Source: Ichthyophthirius multifiliis
Taxonomy: Eukaryota; Ciliophora; Oligohymenophorea; Hymenostomatida
Reading direction: 5' to 3'
NCBI RefSeq assembly: GCF_000220395.1
Contig: NW_004086282.1
Span: 1 to 64,000 of the forward strand
Length of the DNA: 64,000 nucleotides
Both the position numbers and the translations under genes were made by a program. Position 1 is the first letter of the stretch. The number at the start of each line of letters is the position of its first letter. The notes beneath the pieces were generated by a model. It was not told the origin of the DNA, made no database searches, and saw only the letters and a program-made list of their open reading frames with translations. Of the stretch, positions 12,968-24,731 are shown piece after piece.

Positions 12968-13367
12968 ATTGGATAAAAATTAAAAATAAGATATTTTTAA
13001 GCTTCAAAAATAAGTTTATATATTTTAATTTAATAAAAAAATTATATATTAATTTTGGTTTTAATAGAATATTTATTAATAATATATTTTAAAAATATAA
13101 AAAAATTATATAAATAATAAAAATTTGCTTATATAAATATTTAAATAATAAAAATTAAATTTATATTTAAAATAATAAATATATATTTATATATATATAT
13201 ATTTATTTATTTATATATTTATTTATATAAACAGTTATTTAATGATTTAAATATAAAATAGATTTATAATATTAATATTAATCATTAATATTTTATTTTT
13301 TAGTTTTTTAAAAATTTTAATTTTAAAAATCAAAATTTACAATTAATATTTTTTTTAAAAATTAAAA
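12968..13367. other. Intergenic, AT-rich
   Basis: About 400 bp of A/T runs between two + strand genes. Nothing beyond a presumed promoter for the gene at 13368. Confidence 0.55.
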
Positions 13368-14481
13368 ATGGAGGAGAAAATTAATATATAAACAATAAAA
13401 TAACAAAACAATATTTTAAATTTTAATAATTATTTCTTATAAGCTAAACCATCTATAATTTTACATAACTAAAATAGCAAATATATTAATATTAAAAATT
13501 TATAATCAGCATAAAATGAGATTTAAACTTAAATAAATAAACAAAAGCAAAATATTTTAATTAATAAATTATTTATACAATTAATTAAAAAACTAAATAA
13601 AGTATATTTTATAATTATATATATTTTAAAAAATAAATAGGAATAATATTAGTTTTTTTAAAAAATTATACCAATTGATTAAAAATAAGAAGTTTTATTA
13701 AAATATGAATAAAATTAAGTTTAAAATTACATTGAAAAAATGTTTGACGAAATGCTTTAATTAAATTAAGATATGTAATAAAATAAATTTAGCTAGAAAA
13801 TCTAAAACTCTTCTATGTCAACAAATATTAATTAATCTTCATAAGAAATATCTTGTAGATGCTGTAAAGAGTATGAATTCCAGTTATAAAAACTTGAAGC
13901 TGAAATAAGACAACATATAAGAGTACAAAAAGATAAAATATATAAAATATGTAAAAATTTATGTCATTATTTTTAAAAAATAAAAAATAAAAAAGTTAGA
14001 ATAATAATTAAAATTATGTGTAGAAAATACTTAATAGAGAGTGGAAGAATTAGAAAAATGTTTAAAATAAAATGAATCGCATAGAAATATTGATGTTTAT
14101 AGAAAAGATTTTTAATTAAGTTCTAGGGAATATTACAAATAATAATAACCATTAAAATTAAATAGTAAAAATAATCTATAAGTAAAAAAATAAATATAAA
14201 TTTATTTGAAAAATAAAATTTAATAAAATACTTAAAAAACATATTCTTTGAATAAAAATGCATTTGAAGATGAGGTGAAAAGCTTTAGTATAGACGGAAA
14301 AGCTAAATAAAATAAAATTTTATAATAATAAAAAAAAGTTTTTAAAAAATAATCCAAATTAAATATTAATACTAATATAATTAAAATGATATAAAAATAG
14401 TTAAATAATACTTAACAATACTAAGGAAAAATAGGGTTATAATTTAGTAATATATTAAATCATAATAAAAGCTAAATATGA
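13368..14481 (+). CDS. Ciliate coiled-coil protein (KLEAEIRQHI family)
   Basis: Three exons: 13368-13601, 13653-13950 and 14000-14481, with introns of 51 and 49 nt, about 337 residues. It starts MEEKINIQTIKQQNN. The middle is a strong coiled coil: EVLLKYEQNQVQNYIEKMFD, then CRCCKEYEFQLQKLEAEIRQ followed by HIRVQKDKIYKI. Exon 3 continues QQQLKLCVENTQQRVEELEK. The C-K-x-Y-E...LEAEIR-x-HIR...QQLKL pattern is one I recall from conserved ciliate coiled-coil proteins of unknown function; that memory is not checked. The tail is K/N/Q-rich and ends at TGA. The next gene begins 190 bp downstream on the same strand; the two could be one longer gene, but no intron joining them is evident. Confidence 0.7.
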
Positions 14482-14670
14482 ATATTTTTTTAAATTTTTT
14501 TTTTTTAAAAAAAAAAATATTTAAATTTATATTATTAATGAATTTTTATTAAAAATAATTTTTATATTTAATTTTTTATTTTTTAAATACTTTAAAACAA
14601 AAATACTTTGAAAATATACAGTACTATGTTTTAAATAATTTTATATTTTTAATTAAAAAAATTAAAAAAC

Positions 14671-17251
14671 ATGTAAAAAGAACCTATTTAAAAAAAAAAA
14701 AAATTCTAAATACAAATAAATAAATAAAATTCTTAAATTTTTGATAAAAATATAGAACATAATTTACATAAATATGAAGATGATATATTATAAATAAAAT
14801 TAGACTTAAAAAATGATTTCGATTATCAAGTAAATAAAAAAAATATATATATTAATAAATATAATATATATGTGTTTCAAAAAATAGATCATAATTTAAA
14901 TACTTTAGAATAATAACAAACAAAAAAAAGAATTATAAATTTTATAAAATACATTAAAGGATTTAAAATTTTTTGAAGAGGCAAGATAATATCTGCCTTA
15001 GATATAATATAATTTATTATTTTAAGAATTAAAAATTACTGAATATATTTAATATTAAAAAATAATAGAATATGGTACATTATATATATATATATTTATA
15101 TATTTATATTTATATATTTATATATTTATATATTTATATATATATAGGTGATTAAGCTTCTACTTATTGTATATTATTAAAAGGATCTGTTTTTGTATAA
15201 ATACCTAATAAATATTATTTTAAATAAGAAAACTAATAATCACAAAGCAGAACAAAGATTATTACAAAAAACACATCTAAATTAAATTCTCCATGTAATT
15301 CAGTTACTAATATTCACGCAAAATCTTCTTTTTCATCAAATTCTTAAAATTCATCTCTTTCTTCTTCTTTTTCTGAAAAAAATTCTTTATATTCTAAAAA
15401 ATAATGTAAAAAATCTGATTTTAGAAAATTTTTTCAATTAAATATTTTTAACTAAATAAAATCTCAATAAAATCTTAATAAAAAAAATCTCAATTCAAAC
15501 ATTTAAAATAACTAAAAAAAACATATTTAATAAAAAACTTTTTTTTCATCCTATTTAGTTAATTGTTCAACAAATAATATTAATAATGAAACTATTTTAG
15601 AAAAAATAAGAATTTTACACCCATAATTTGATATCATTAGGTGCCTATAAGCCGGGGATTCTTTTGGAGAAATCGCCCTTTTAAATAATTCGAGAAGAAC
15701 AGCCAGTATAATTTGCAAAGAAGAAACTTTAGTATGTTTTTTAAATAAATAGAGTTATGATAAGATTCTAGGAGAATATCATTAGTAAATATAAGCAAGA
15801 AATATTACTTTATTGAATAATTTTAGTTTTTTTAGTGGATTAAGTAATTGTAAATTAAATGCTGTTTTTCAAGTAATGGAAAAATAGGAGTTTTAGAAAG
15901 GCTAAGTGATTTTTTAAGAAGGTGATTTGCCGATTTTCGTTTATTTTATTTTTGAAGGGGAAATTTAGATTTCTTAAATGTGTGGAAATTTGAATTTTTA
16001 TGAAGAAGAATCAAAAAAAAGAATTAAAATTGCAGTTTTAGGAAAAAATAACTATTTTGGATCAGAAGAAATTATTTCGAATACAAAAAGAATATTTCAG
16101 GCACAATGTATTTCTTAAAAAGTATATTTGTATGCAATTCATTATAATATTTTTAAAGTACTTGTTAAATAAAATGTCGATTATAGAAATTAAATATAGA
16201 AAGAATTATAAAAGAAGGTTTTTTGGAAAGTTTTATAATTAGAAAAAAATATTTAGATAGAAAATAAGATTATTTAGAGAAAAAATAAATATGAAAAAGA
16301 AAATTTTGAAATGAAAAATTAAGTAAATTTAATAAATAATATAGGAAATTTAGAAAATATTAAAAAAACAATTTAAGAAAAAAAGAATATTTTAAGTAAA
16401 TGTAAATAATAAAGCGGATTTTCCCTAAACTCATATTTTTTTAGTTAGATTTAAAAACAATCTAATTACGATCTTTAGTTTAAAAAATAATAAAATAAAT
16501 TCAATATAAATAAATAAATACTCTAAACACTTAAATGTTCTGAATAATTATAATAATAAAATTTTTAGATTTATTTTTAAAAAAAAAGTGAATTAAGTAG
16601 TATTTCTTTAACGTAAAATAGACTAGAATATAGTCTATCTTTGGTAAAAAATTTAAATTAAAAAAAATCGAAATCTTATGCGAATTTGTAAACGGAAATT
16701 TAAGATATTAATAGGTAATTATTTAATGAAGATTTGGGCTTTTAGAAAAAAGAAAAAAAAAAGAAAAAAAAGCTTTTGGATTTTCTTTTATTTTTTAACC
16801 AAATAAAGTATGTTTAAATGAAAAAAAAGAAAAATTATTTATTGCTAAATATTTCTAAAATTAGAAAAATATAGATGTGTTAAAACTAAAAAATAAAGAT
16901 AATAATACATTAATGTTAAATATTAAAGAATTAAAATAAAATAATAATATTAAAGATTTGAATATTAATTGTAATAATATAAATAATAATAATAATAATT
17001 AAAATTATATAAAAAATGAATGTAATAATAAAAAACTTTTTCTTTAAATAAATAATAAGAGTGCTTTTTAGGATAATATTGATAATTTTAAAAAATTAAA
17101 TAATAAATCAAATAACTTTTCATGTACAAAATTAAACATAAATAAAACTAACAATATACATGTTGATTTATATAAATAAACTCATTTATAATAAAATAAA
17201 CATGGTTCATGTTTCAAAAGAAATATACGATATAGAAATAGTAATATTTGA
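14671..17251 (+). CDS. Cyclic-nucleotide-binding-domain protein (two CNBDs)
   Basis: Exons 14671-14829, 14888-15074 and 15148-17251. Residues from exon 2 read LKDLKFFEEARQYLPQIQY, then an intron sits inside the conserved glycine codon of EYG-DQASTYCILLKGSVFV, the first half of a cyclic-nucleotide-binding domain. A Ser/Asn/Lys-rich insert of about 110 residues follows. Then comes the phosphate-binding cassette FGEIALLNNSRRTASI, with the E and R that contact cAMP/cGMP. A second CNBD follows (LLNNFSFFSGLSNCKLNAVF, QKGQVIFQEGDLP, YFGSEE) with a weaker cassette. The rest is charged low complexity. A frame change occurs in the A-rich tract at 16741-16775, after which coding sequence continues to TGA; I read it as an A-run indel. 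Likely a cAMP/cGMP effector; partner unknown. Confidence 0.82.
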
Positions 17252-17652
17252 AAGAAAACTAATTCTTTTTATTTTAATAATAAATAAATAAAATTTCAAT
17301 ATATAATAAAATAATAATAATTAAAAATTTTAAAATATATTAAAATATAAGAAAACAAAGTTATTTATTTATCAATTTCTTTTTTTAAATTAATTAATAA
17401 AAATCTATTTACAAAATTTAACATTAAAATAAATTAATTTTAAACAAAATCTTTATATAATAAATTAAAAGAAAGTACTTTTCGAAAAAAATAAAAAATA
17501 AAAATCAATATAATTATTAAATTAAAAAAAAAAATATAAATTACACACAACAACAAAAACTCAAAAAATAATACAATATTCACAATTTGCTTGTTATATT
17601 TTACAACTTTATTACATTCTATTCTATATGTGTACACTTTCTTAAATATCAA
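17252..17652. other. Convergent 3' spacer
   Basis: About 400 bp between two converging genes. Only A/T runs; presumably both polyadenylation regions. Confidence 0.55.
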
Positions 17653-18825
17653 TCATATTTTCACTTCCTATTAATATTATATATTATATTATTTATAAAT
17701 TGTAAATATATTACCATTATATAATAAATATAAAATTTTCTATCTATCATGTTATTCATGTATTCCGATTTTATTTAATAAATCATTAGAAATAGGTTCA
17801 TTTGTTTGCATTTGCTTAAGCATAAAATATAAATCATCATAACCATTATTAATAAATTACTCATTATATTAATCTAGTCCTATTTTATTTAACCAGTCGT
17901 ATATATGTTTTCCTTTATGTTGTTTTTTTTTATTGAATTCTTTAATAATTCCACAATCTTCATAAATTTAAGTTAAAATTCTTTATCTGTAACCTATTTT
18001 ATCTATTCCTAGTAAATTTATGAGCAATTGGTGGTGATTATTCGAGTTATTAAGGAAATTTATTAATTCTTAGTTATTAAATACTTAATTATCAAGAAAA
18101 TTTTGTAAATAGATTTCGGTTAAATTTAGTTTTTGTAGAAATTCTTTTATTTGGATAGGATTTTATTTTAAATTAAATTACTCTTTTAAATTCTAATTTA
18201 TTGGGTTGTTATATTTTTCGATTAATTTTTTAATTTTTTGTTTATTTTAGCTTATTTGTTAGAGATTTTCTTATAATATATTTATTTTTTAGTCCCATTT
18301 TTTATCAAATTCAATTATTAAATCATTTTTTTTTTCTTAAATTTATAGTATTTGGGTATTTTAATATATATTTTCCTTATTTTATTCTGAAAATGCGCCA
18401 AATTAGATCAATATATTCGACAAATTTTTATTTTATAATAAATTTGAAAAATCTAAAGGTAATATATTATTAATCTTTTATTTTTTTCATAATTTTTTGT
18501 TTGTTTATATTTTTATTTTATTACTAATGATGGTATATTAGGATCAGCTTTATATTTTAATAAAATTTTAAGTTAATTTTCTAAATTATATTTTATACAA
18601 ATGTGAATTAATGTTTCTTAATTCTTTTTTTTATTTTATAATTTTTTTTTATATTTTTGTTCAAAAAAAAAAAAACATTATTTTTATGTTTGGATTTGCT
18701 CCTTTTTATAAATAAAATTATAATAGTTCAATGTTTTTATTAATTATGGCATTATATAATTAATTATATTCTATATGTAAACCGAAAGAATTTTTTGAAT
18801 TTTATTCAGTACTTTTATAACTCAT
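17653..18825 (-). CDS. Ankyrin-repeat protein with two SAM-like domains
   Basis: Exon 1 is 18825-18525 and exon 2 is 18474-17653, with a 50-nt phase-0 intron (18524-18475). The N-terminal 110 residues are ankyrin repeats: ELLQFYLQKGANPN, ETLIHICIKYN, LKILLKYKADPNIPS and LPLDFSNLLQNKNL. A charged helical linker follows, then two related alpha-helical modules ending in LLGIDKIGYRQRILTQI and LLNKIGIHEQHDRQKILYLL; the GI/IGxxxRQ(K/R)IL ending is the SAM-domain signature. Ankyrin plus SAM proteins are usually scaffolds. Within exon 1 the frame changes at a 13-base T-run (coding strand, 18663-18675); twelve T would keep it open. The gene faces the FCP1-like gene across 110 bp. Confidence 0.8.
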
Positions 18826-18935
18826 TTTTTTTTTTGATTAAAAAAAAGAATGGAAAAAAAAAAATATTTTAAAAATTTAAAAAAAAAAAATTATAAAATA
18901 TTTAAAAATAATTTTAATTTTAAATAAAAAAAATA
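18826..18935. promoter_or_regulatory. Short divergent promoter region
   Basis: Only 110 bp separate the ATG of the ankyrin/SAM gene (-) from that of the FCP1-like gene (+). It is almost entirely A/T, with A-runs leading into both starts. Any promoter elements must be shared or overlapping. Confidence 0.45.
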
Positions 18936-19859
18936 ATGAATTCTAAAAAAATTAATTTTAATTTTAGATTTAGATAATACAATATTGCATACGGTTTAAG
19001 ATTAATAAATTAATCAAAATGAACTAAATATAATATTTGATGAAAATAATAATAAACATAAAGTGTTTTTTAGGCCTTTTTTAAAAGATTTTTTAGAAGA
19101 GGCTTTTAAAAATTATCGAATATTTATATTTACAAATAGTAATTAAATATATGCTTAATAAATAAATGAGTTATTATTAAAAAACTATCCAGATATATTC
19201 TAAAATAATTAATTCGAAGAAATAATAACTATTGAAAAAAACAAAGGATTTAATTAGAAAAATATGAGTCTTTTTTTCCTTTATAAAAAGATGAAATATT
19301 AATAATGGATGATAATATCGAAATATATGAAAAGAAATGGCATGAAAATATTTTATTTACAAAGCCTTTTTTTTATTGGAATAGAAAAGATGAAAGGAAA
19401 TTTGATTCCTTTTTATATTTTTAAAAAATTGTATTGAAAAAAATATATGAAGAATTTAAAAAAAATACATAGTAAAGTTCTATTTAGATTATTTTCGAAT
19501 ATTATTAATCATTATTTAAAGGTATGATTTTCTATATAGAATAAAATAAAGAAATAAACTATATTTTTTATGAGAAAGCTTTAAGGAAATTTGGTGGAAA
19601 ATTAATTAAAGGAAAAAAAAAAAGAGAAAATTTTTAAAAACTTGATTTTATTCTATATAAAAATGAATAAAAATAAAAAAAAATATAAAAATTTGCTAAA
19701 TAAAATGATATTTAATATATAAATTTAGAATGGATTGATTTTTGTTTTATTTTAAATTTTAGAATTTCATATTAGTAGTTTATTTTTCCATATTAATAAA
19801 ATTAAATTAAACTAGATATTATTGAAGAAAATCTAATTAAATAAAATTAATTTTAATGA
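18936..19859 (+). CDS. FCP1-like (HAD) phosphatase with BRCT-like C-terminus
   Basis: The family is set by LILDLDNTILHT (the DxDxT catalytic motif of FCP1/SCP phosphatases), FFRPFLKDFLEEA, IFTNSN, and the later LIMDDN...YEKKWHENILF matching the DD-R/N...NLI...FF block. These enzymes dephosphorylate the C-terminal domain of RNA polymerase II. The last 110 residues (FKGMIFYIE, ALRKFGGKLIKG, LEWIDFCFI) have BRCT-domain spacing including the W-x-D/x-C end, as in FCP1. Two frame changes occur at short homopolymers: the A7 run after MNS (about 18945) and the T7 run at about 19270. One A fewer and one T more give a continuous protein of roughly 306 residues. The start at 18936 depends on that reading. 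No intron. Confidence 0.75.
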
Positions 19860-19877
19860 ATAATTATAGATAAAATA

Positions 19878-20190
19878 TCATAAATTAATATGTATTTTTA
19901 TATTTTTTTTTCTTTATAATTTATTTTTAAATTAATATATCAATATACACATAATAAAATATAAACAAATATAATTTTTGGTTAAAAATATATTTGTGAT
20001 AACAATATTACAAATAAATAGACATATAAAATATAAAAAATACCCGTTCCTAACAAAATAACATTAAAAAGTACTATTATAACACAATTTATTCTCTGGT
20101 ATTAATAATGCGAAAATAAAAATACATGCAATATAAATAGAAAAAACAGCAATCCCTGAAATAATTAATGTTATTTAATAAAATTATTAC
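19878..20190 (-). CDS. Possible small membrane protein, 5' end not found
   Basis: On the minus strand, 20155-19878 is open to a TGA and reads AVFSIYIACIFIFALLIPEN, then CYNSTFQCYFVRNGYF, then two more hydrophobic stretches and a basic end (KNKLQRKKNIK). This would be about three membrane helices. A possible 35-nt intron (20190-20156, GTAATA...TTTCAG) would connect it to a short upstream exon, but no start codon was found. Hydrophobic codons arise easily in AT-rich DNA; the C, G, P and E residues make it somewhat more credible. Confidence 0.3.
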
Positions 20191-20586
20191 AAAGATTATT
20201 TTATTAAATAAATTATTTTGTTTAATAAAAAAGATTGAATTTGAATATTAGCGTTTAAATTTTAAAAATTTATTTATTTTAAGTTTGGAAAAAAAAAAAA
20301 AAAACAATAAATAAAATATAATTATAATTATATATTTTTTTTAAGTATAATAATGTTTCAATAATTAAAATATTGATATAAAATATAAAAATTATTATAA
20401 TAATAAAAAAAAGAAAATAAAAAAATAACAAACAGTTAATTTAAATATAAAATAATTAAAATAAAAAGGATTTATTAAAAAAATAAAAATGTATTAATAA
20501 TAATATATGATGAAGTATTAGAAAATTAATATTTTTTTTTATGAATATAATAATTTATATATATTGTTTTATTTTCTATCCTATCT
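20191..20586. other. Intergenic, AT-rich
   Basis: A/T runs including an 18-A run near 20290. Nothing else seen. Confidence 0.5.
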
Positions 20587-22733
20587 TCAGCTATTTATTT
20601 AGAATATTTAGAATATTTAATCTAACTATATGGAAGTGAAAATATTTTAATTAAACTTTAAGTATAATTTCATAAAAAAATAATCCTTTTATTATTAGGT
20701 TATTTTTATTTTTATTGTATCAAAAATGGATTCTAATTAATCTTTTGTTATAAATATTTAGCCATTAATATTTATTGTTTATGGTTATTTTTATAATATT
20801 TGAATTATTTTTTCTTTATTAGAAATAAATGACTTATTTTTATTTTTATTTTTTTTAATATTTAATAATATATTAAAATAAAATATTACTTATTATAATA
20901 ATTTTTTGCATATATTTTATTGTTCTTTTGAAATTAATTGATAATTTCCAACTAAACTTTTAAATATACTTTTGACAATTTCTATTTCTTAACTATTATT
21001 AGAATCAAAGATAATTTATTCTTCAGTATTATTTTCTATCAAATATCTAGATATTAGAATTTATTATTAAAAATCTTTTATATTAAAAGGATCTCTATTA
21101 TATTTTATTTTTAAAATAAAAAAATAATAAATATAATAATACTCTTCTAATTTATAAAAAATATCTTTAATAGAAATAGTTTTATTTTAAAAATTTTTTC
21201 TTGAAAATAAATACTATTTTTAATAATTTTTTTTTTTTTATAATATAAAAATACTTTTTCGATATCATTTATTTATATATTTTAAATTAAAAACTTATAT
21301 TTAAGTTCTTAAGAAATTTTACAAACCTAATCAAATTCAACCTTTTTATATTTCTTGTTTTCTAAGTTTTAAAAAGGATTCGTATTTTTTAATATGTTTT
21401 AGTATAAACCTAAATTATTTTCGGAATTACTTTAATTAAAAGTGATAAACTATATTTTAGAAGACATATTTTCTTAATTAATTTAATATGTCTATTCACT
21501 ACATTCGACTATATTTTTATTTTTATTATTTAAAATTAAATTGAAGTTTATTTTTTCTTGTTCAAAGTTTTTTTTAATTTCTTTTATTTCTAGATCTTTT
21601 TCCTAATTTTTATTTTTCTAATCAAGACACATTTTTTCTAATATAAATATTTGTTTTTTTTAATTATTTATTTAATTTTAGGCCTTTTCAAAATCTTGTT
21701 TTAATTAAACTGTTTCTAAAAAACTTTTTTTTTACTGGCCATTTTTATCATTTAAAAAAGCGTCTTTTAATTTTAATTAATTTAATATCTTATCTTTTTC
21801 AATTGAAATTCTTTAGTTTTGTTCTTTTTAGTATTTATAGTTTCTTAATTTTTATTCAAAATTTTATATTAATAATTTATAAGAATATATTTCTTCTTCT
21901 TGTTTTTTTAAAGTTAAAGCCATTTCTACATTGTCTAATTTTAAAATTTATTAGTCATCTAGTTCATTATTTTAATTTATTAATAAAATTTATTTAATCA
22001 TCTTTTATAATCTTTAACATTCTTTTTGTAATTATTATTCGGAAATCTAAAAAAATAAAAATAAATATAAATATTATTTTATAATATATTTTAATATCTA
22101 TTTTATTTTATACTTACAACTCCTATATTTATGTAAACTTTACGTTTTTTAAAGTTTTTCGTTTATAATTTATTATTATTTATTTTCATTTTTTAAATCT
22201 TCGATTTGTTTTTTTAAGAAAACAATTTATAAGTAATGATTACATTTATCATTTTTCTTTTTTTAAATACAAAATTAAAGTTTTTATTATTAAATATAAA
22301 TTAATTTTTAAGTTAAAAAAAAAACTTTATTTTTTTCATCAAATAATTCTTAATAATTAATTCCAGTTTTCAATAAATCTTATTCTTTATTTTCTTTGCA
22401 TTATTAAATTAAACCTTTAACTTAAAAATATAGAATCTTATTTTGAAATTAAAGGTGTTAGTTTTATTATTCTAGCTAATTTATTTTTTCATATAATATT
22501 TAATTTTTCTCATTATTAAAAAATGAGTTTGGAATATAAAGCAATTTTTTTGTTTTCGCATTTTTATTTCGGGATAAAGAATTTAAACTAGGTTATCTAC
22601 TTTATTCATGAGCACTAAATTTAGGTATATAATTTAAAATATCTTTTTAATTCTAAGATATTTCAGAATGATGTGTCACTTTATTTATTTTTATTATATT
22701 TTTTCTTTTTTATAAAATAAAAATAGAGTACAT
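20587..22733 (-). CDS. Long coiled-coil protein, unrecognised
   Basis: The frame starts MYSIFILQKRKNIIKINKV and is coiled-coil-like through NEKNQILYEKINQLEQQNQ and KKQIEDLKNENKQQQIINEK. An intron (GTAAGT...TTTTTAG, about 22116-22045) leads into a second Q/K/E-rich exon (LDNVEMALTLKKQEEEIYSY and on). The C-terminal 200 residues are less repetitive (KDIFYKLEEYYYI, QEIEIVKSIFKSLVGNYQL, ITKDQLESIFDTIKI) and could hold degenerate EF-hand-like helices. The frame changes at least once in the last exon, around the A13 run at 21227-21239 or a nearby A6 run. The intron phases on the two sides do not quite match either, so another small indel in exon 1 is likely. Function unknown; a cytoskeletal role is only a guess. 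Confidence 0.6.
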
Positions 22734-22994
22734 GATCTTCTTTAATATATTTTTGATCCTGTTAAAGAGCATGTATTTAATTTTTAAATTTATATTTATT
22801 TAAGATTATCAAGTAATTAATTTTAATTATTCATATATTTATATAAAAAAAATAAAGAGATTTTGTAATATCTATTAAAAAAAAAAATTAATATTTTTAA
22901 ATATATATAAAAAAAATAAAGTATATTTATAATATTCATCATATTAATTAAAATAAAATAAAATATATATTAATAATCTATTTATAACAAAAAA
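22734..22994. promoter_or_regulatory. Divergent promoter region
   Basis: 261 bp between the coiled-coil gene (-) and the Sec14-like gene (+). It ends in an A-run (ACAAAAAAATGG) at the Sec14 start. No specific element recognised. Confidence 0.4.
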
Positions 22995-23978
22995 ATGGAC
23001 ACTAATCCACAAAAAGCTAATTTATTTAATTATTTGACCGAAAAGTAAAAAATCGCATTTTCTTAATTAAAAGCTTAAATATTAGAAGAAAGTAAAACAC
23101 TCCTAATTAAAAATAATGATCAAAAATACACTGAAGATGCCTAAATAATCCGTATGTTATTCGCGCGAGAATTTAAAGTCGAAAAAGCATTTTAAATGTG
23201 GAAAAATTGGGTATAATGGCGTTTAAGTTTTAAAGCAGATTAAATAGCTGAAAAAGATGTAGAAAATTTATTAAAAACAGGAAAGGCTTTTTGGTTTGGG
23301 TATGATAAAATAGGAAATCCTTGTTTAATTGTCAAAACTAAATTTCATCGACCAGGTTAAGCTAGTACTGATGAGACTTTAAAATATTTCCTTTTTTTAT
23401 TGGAAAAGGGAATATAAAAAGCTGAAAAAAGTGGGTCGGGAAAATTATGTGTTATTTGGGATAGAGAAGGTTTTGAATAGAAGAATTTCGATCACAAATT
23501 GTCGGAAGTTTTCAAGAAATTAATACCTATTTTATAGGATAATTATGCCGAAAGATTATCTACAGTATATGTTTTGTAAGCTAATTGGTTTTTTAAGGCA
23601 ATTTTTGGAATTGTTAAACCGTTTTTGAATGATAGGACGAAAAGTAAGATTAAAATTATTAATAAAATGGAAGAACTTTAGTAGTATTTTGATGTGGAAT
23701 AGCTTTTGGTAGAATATGGGGGGAAATGTGAGTTTAAATTTGAATATCCGCTTAGCGGGAAGTATAAGGAATTTGAAGATGAAGATAAAATATTGGAAAT
23801 TTAGAAAATAAATTCGAAGAAACAATTAGTTTCGTATGAGGCAACGAATATTGAAGGGGAAAATTATGAAGAATATCTGTAAGAAGCACTTAGAAATATT
23901 GACGATACTATTGAAAATTATGATATTAGTTATTTATCGGATAATATGTTTGATAAAATAAAAATTTAATAAAAATGA
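22995..23978 (+). CDS. Sec14-like (CRAL-TRIO) lipid-transfer protein
   Basis: A clean single exon of 327 residues ending at TGA, with no frame problem. The N-terminal CRAL-TRIO-N helix bundle is clear: IIRMLFAREFKVEKAFQMWK then NWVQWRL. The lipid-binding lobe follows: FWFGYDKIGNPCLIVKTKFH, the beta-strand LCVIWDREGF, then LQDNYAERLSTVYVLQANWF, FKAIFGIVKPFLNDRTKSKI and LLVEYGGKCEF, all in the family order. Such proteins shuttle phosphatidylinositol or similar lipids and feed phosphoinositide synthesis. The gene is noticeably richer in G and C and uses TGG, CGA and GGG more than its neighbours, as expected of a well-expressed gene. It shares a 261-bp divergent spacer with a coiled-coil gene. 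Confidence 0.92.
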
Positions 23979-24399
23979 ATTGTTGTTATAGATAGTAATA
24001 TAAATTGATAAATTTTAATTAAAAATTATAATTATTTTAATATTTTATTTTTTTTGTAAATAAAAAAAATTAGGCTTTTTAATTACATGATATTTATATT
24101 TTATATATATAAAATATTTAAAAAGCATATATAATATGTGTTCTGTATTAGAAGTTTTTTAATATTTATTTTTAGAAATAGGAAAATAACAAATATAAGG
24201 AAAAATTAATCTATTTTTTAAAAATTATTTTTCTATGTTTATAAAATTTTTAAAAGTAAAAATATTATTAATGTAAGTATTTTATATGTAAGTAAAATTT
24301 AAATAAAAATTCTATTAAATAAAATAAGTAATTAAATATAAATTATTAATTTAATATATATTATAAAATTATAATAATTTAATATATTCATATTTATAA

Positions 24400-24433
<34 letters not shown>

Positions 24434-24731
24434 ATTATTTATATATATATATAAATTTATAAATAAATAAAATATTTACTTAATTAAATAAATACAAATA
24501 ATTTTATATATACCAAATTTATTTTATTATATTTTTTTAAAGAAAAATTAAGACAATATTTATAATCTTTTTATTTAATTTTAATAATAAATACACTATT
24601 TTTAAAATATATTAATTCTACTAATAATTTGAAATAAATTTATTCAAATTATTAATAATTTTTTATTAATTTTTAGATTTAAAATTATAAAAATATTTTA
24701 AACTTAATTTATAAAATAAATTTCTAAAAAA
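23979..24731. other. Intergenic, AT-rich
   Basis: About 750 bp of A/T runs with an (AT)n tract at about 24403-24430. It carries the 3' end of the Sec14 gene and the promoter of SPT16. Nothing else seen. Confidence 0.55.

Noticed and set aside
13368-17251. One long gene joining the coiled-coil and CNBD genes
   Set aside because: The first frame ends at a TGA, and the next starts at an ATG after an A-run 190 bp later. No convincing donor/acceptor pair links them, though it cannot be excluded.
23556-23825. Minus-strand 89-residue ORF
   Set aside because: Lies opposite the Sec14-like gene, whose frame is conserved and continuous.
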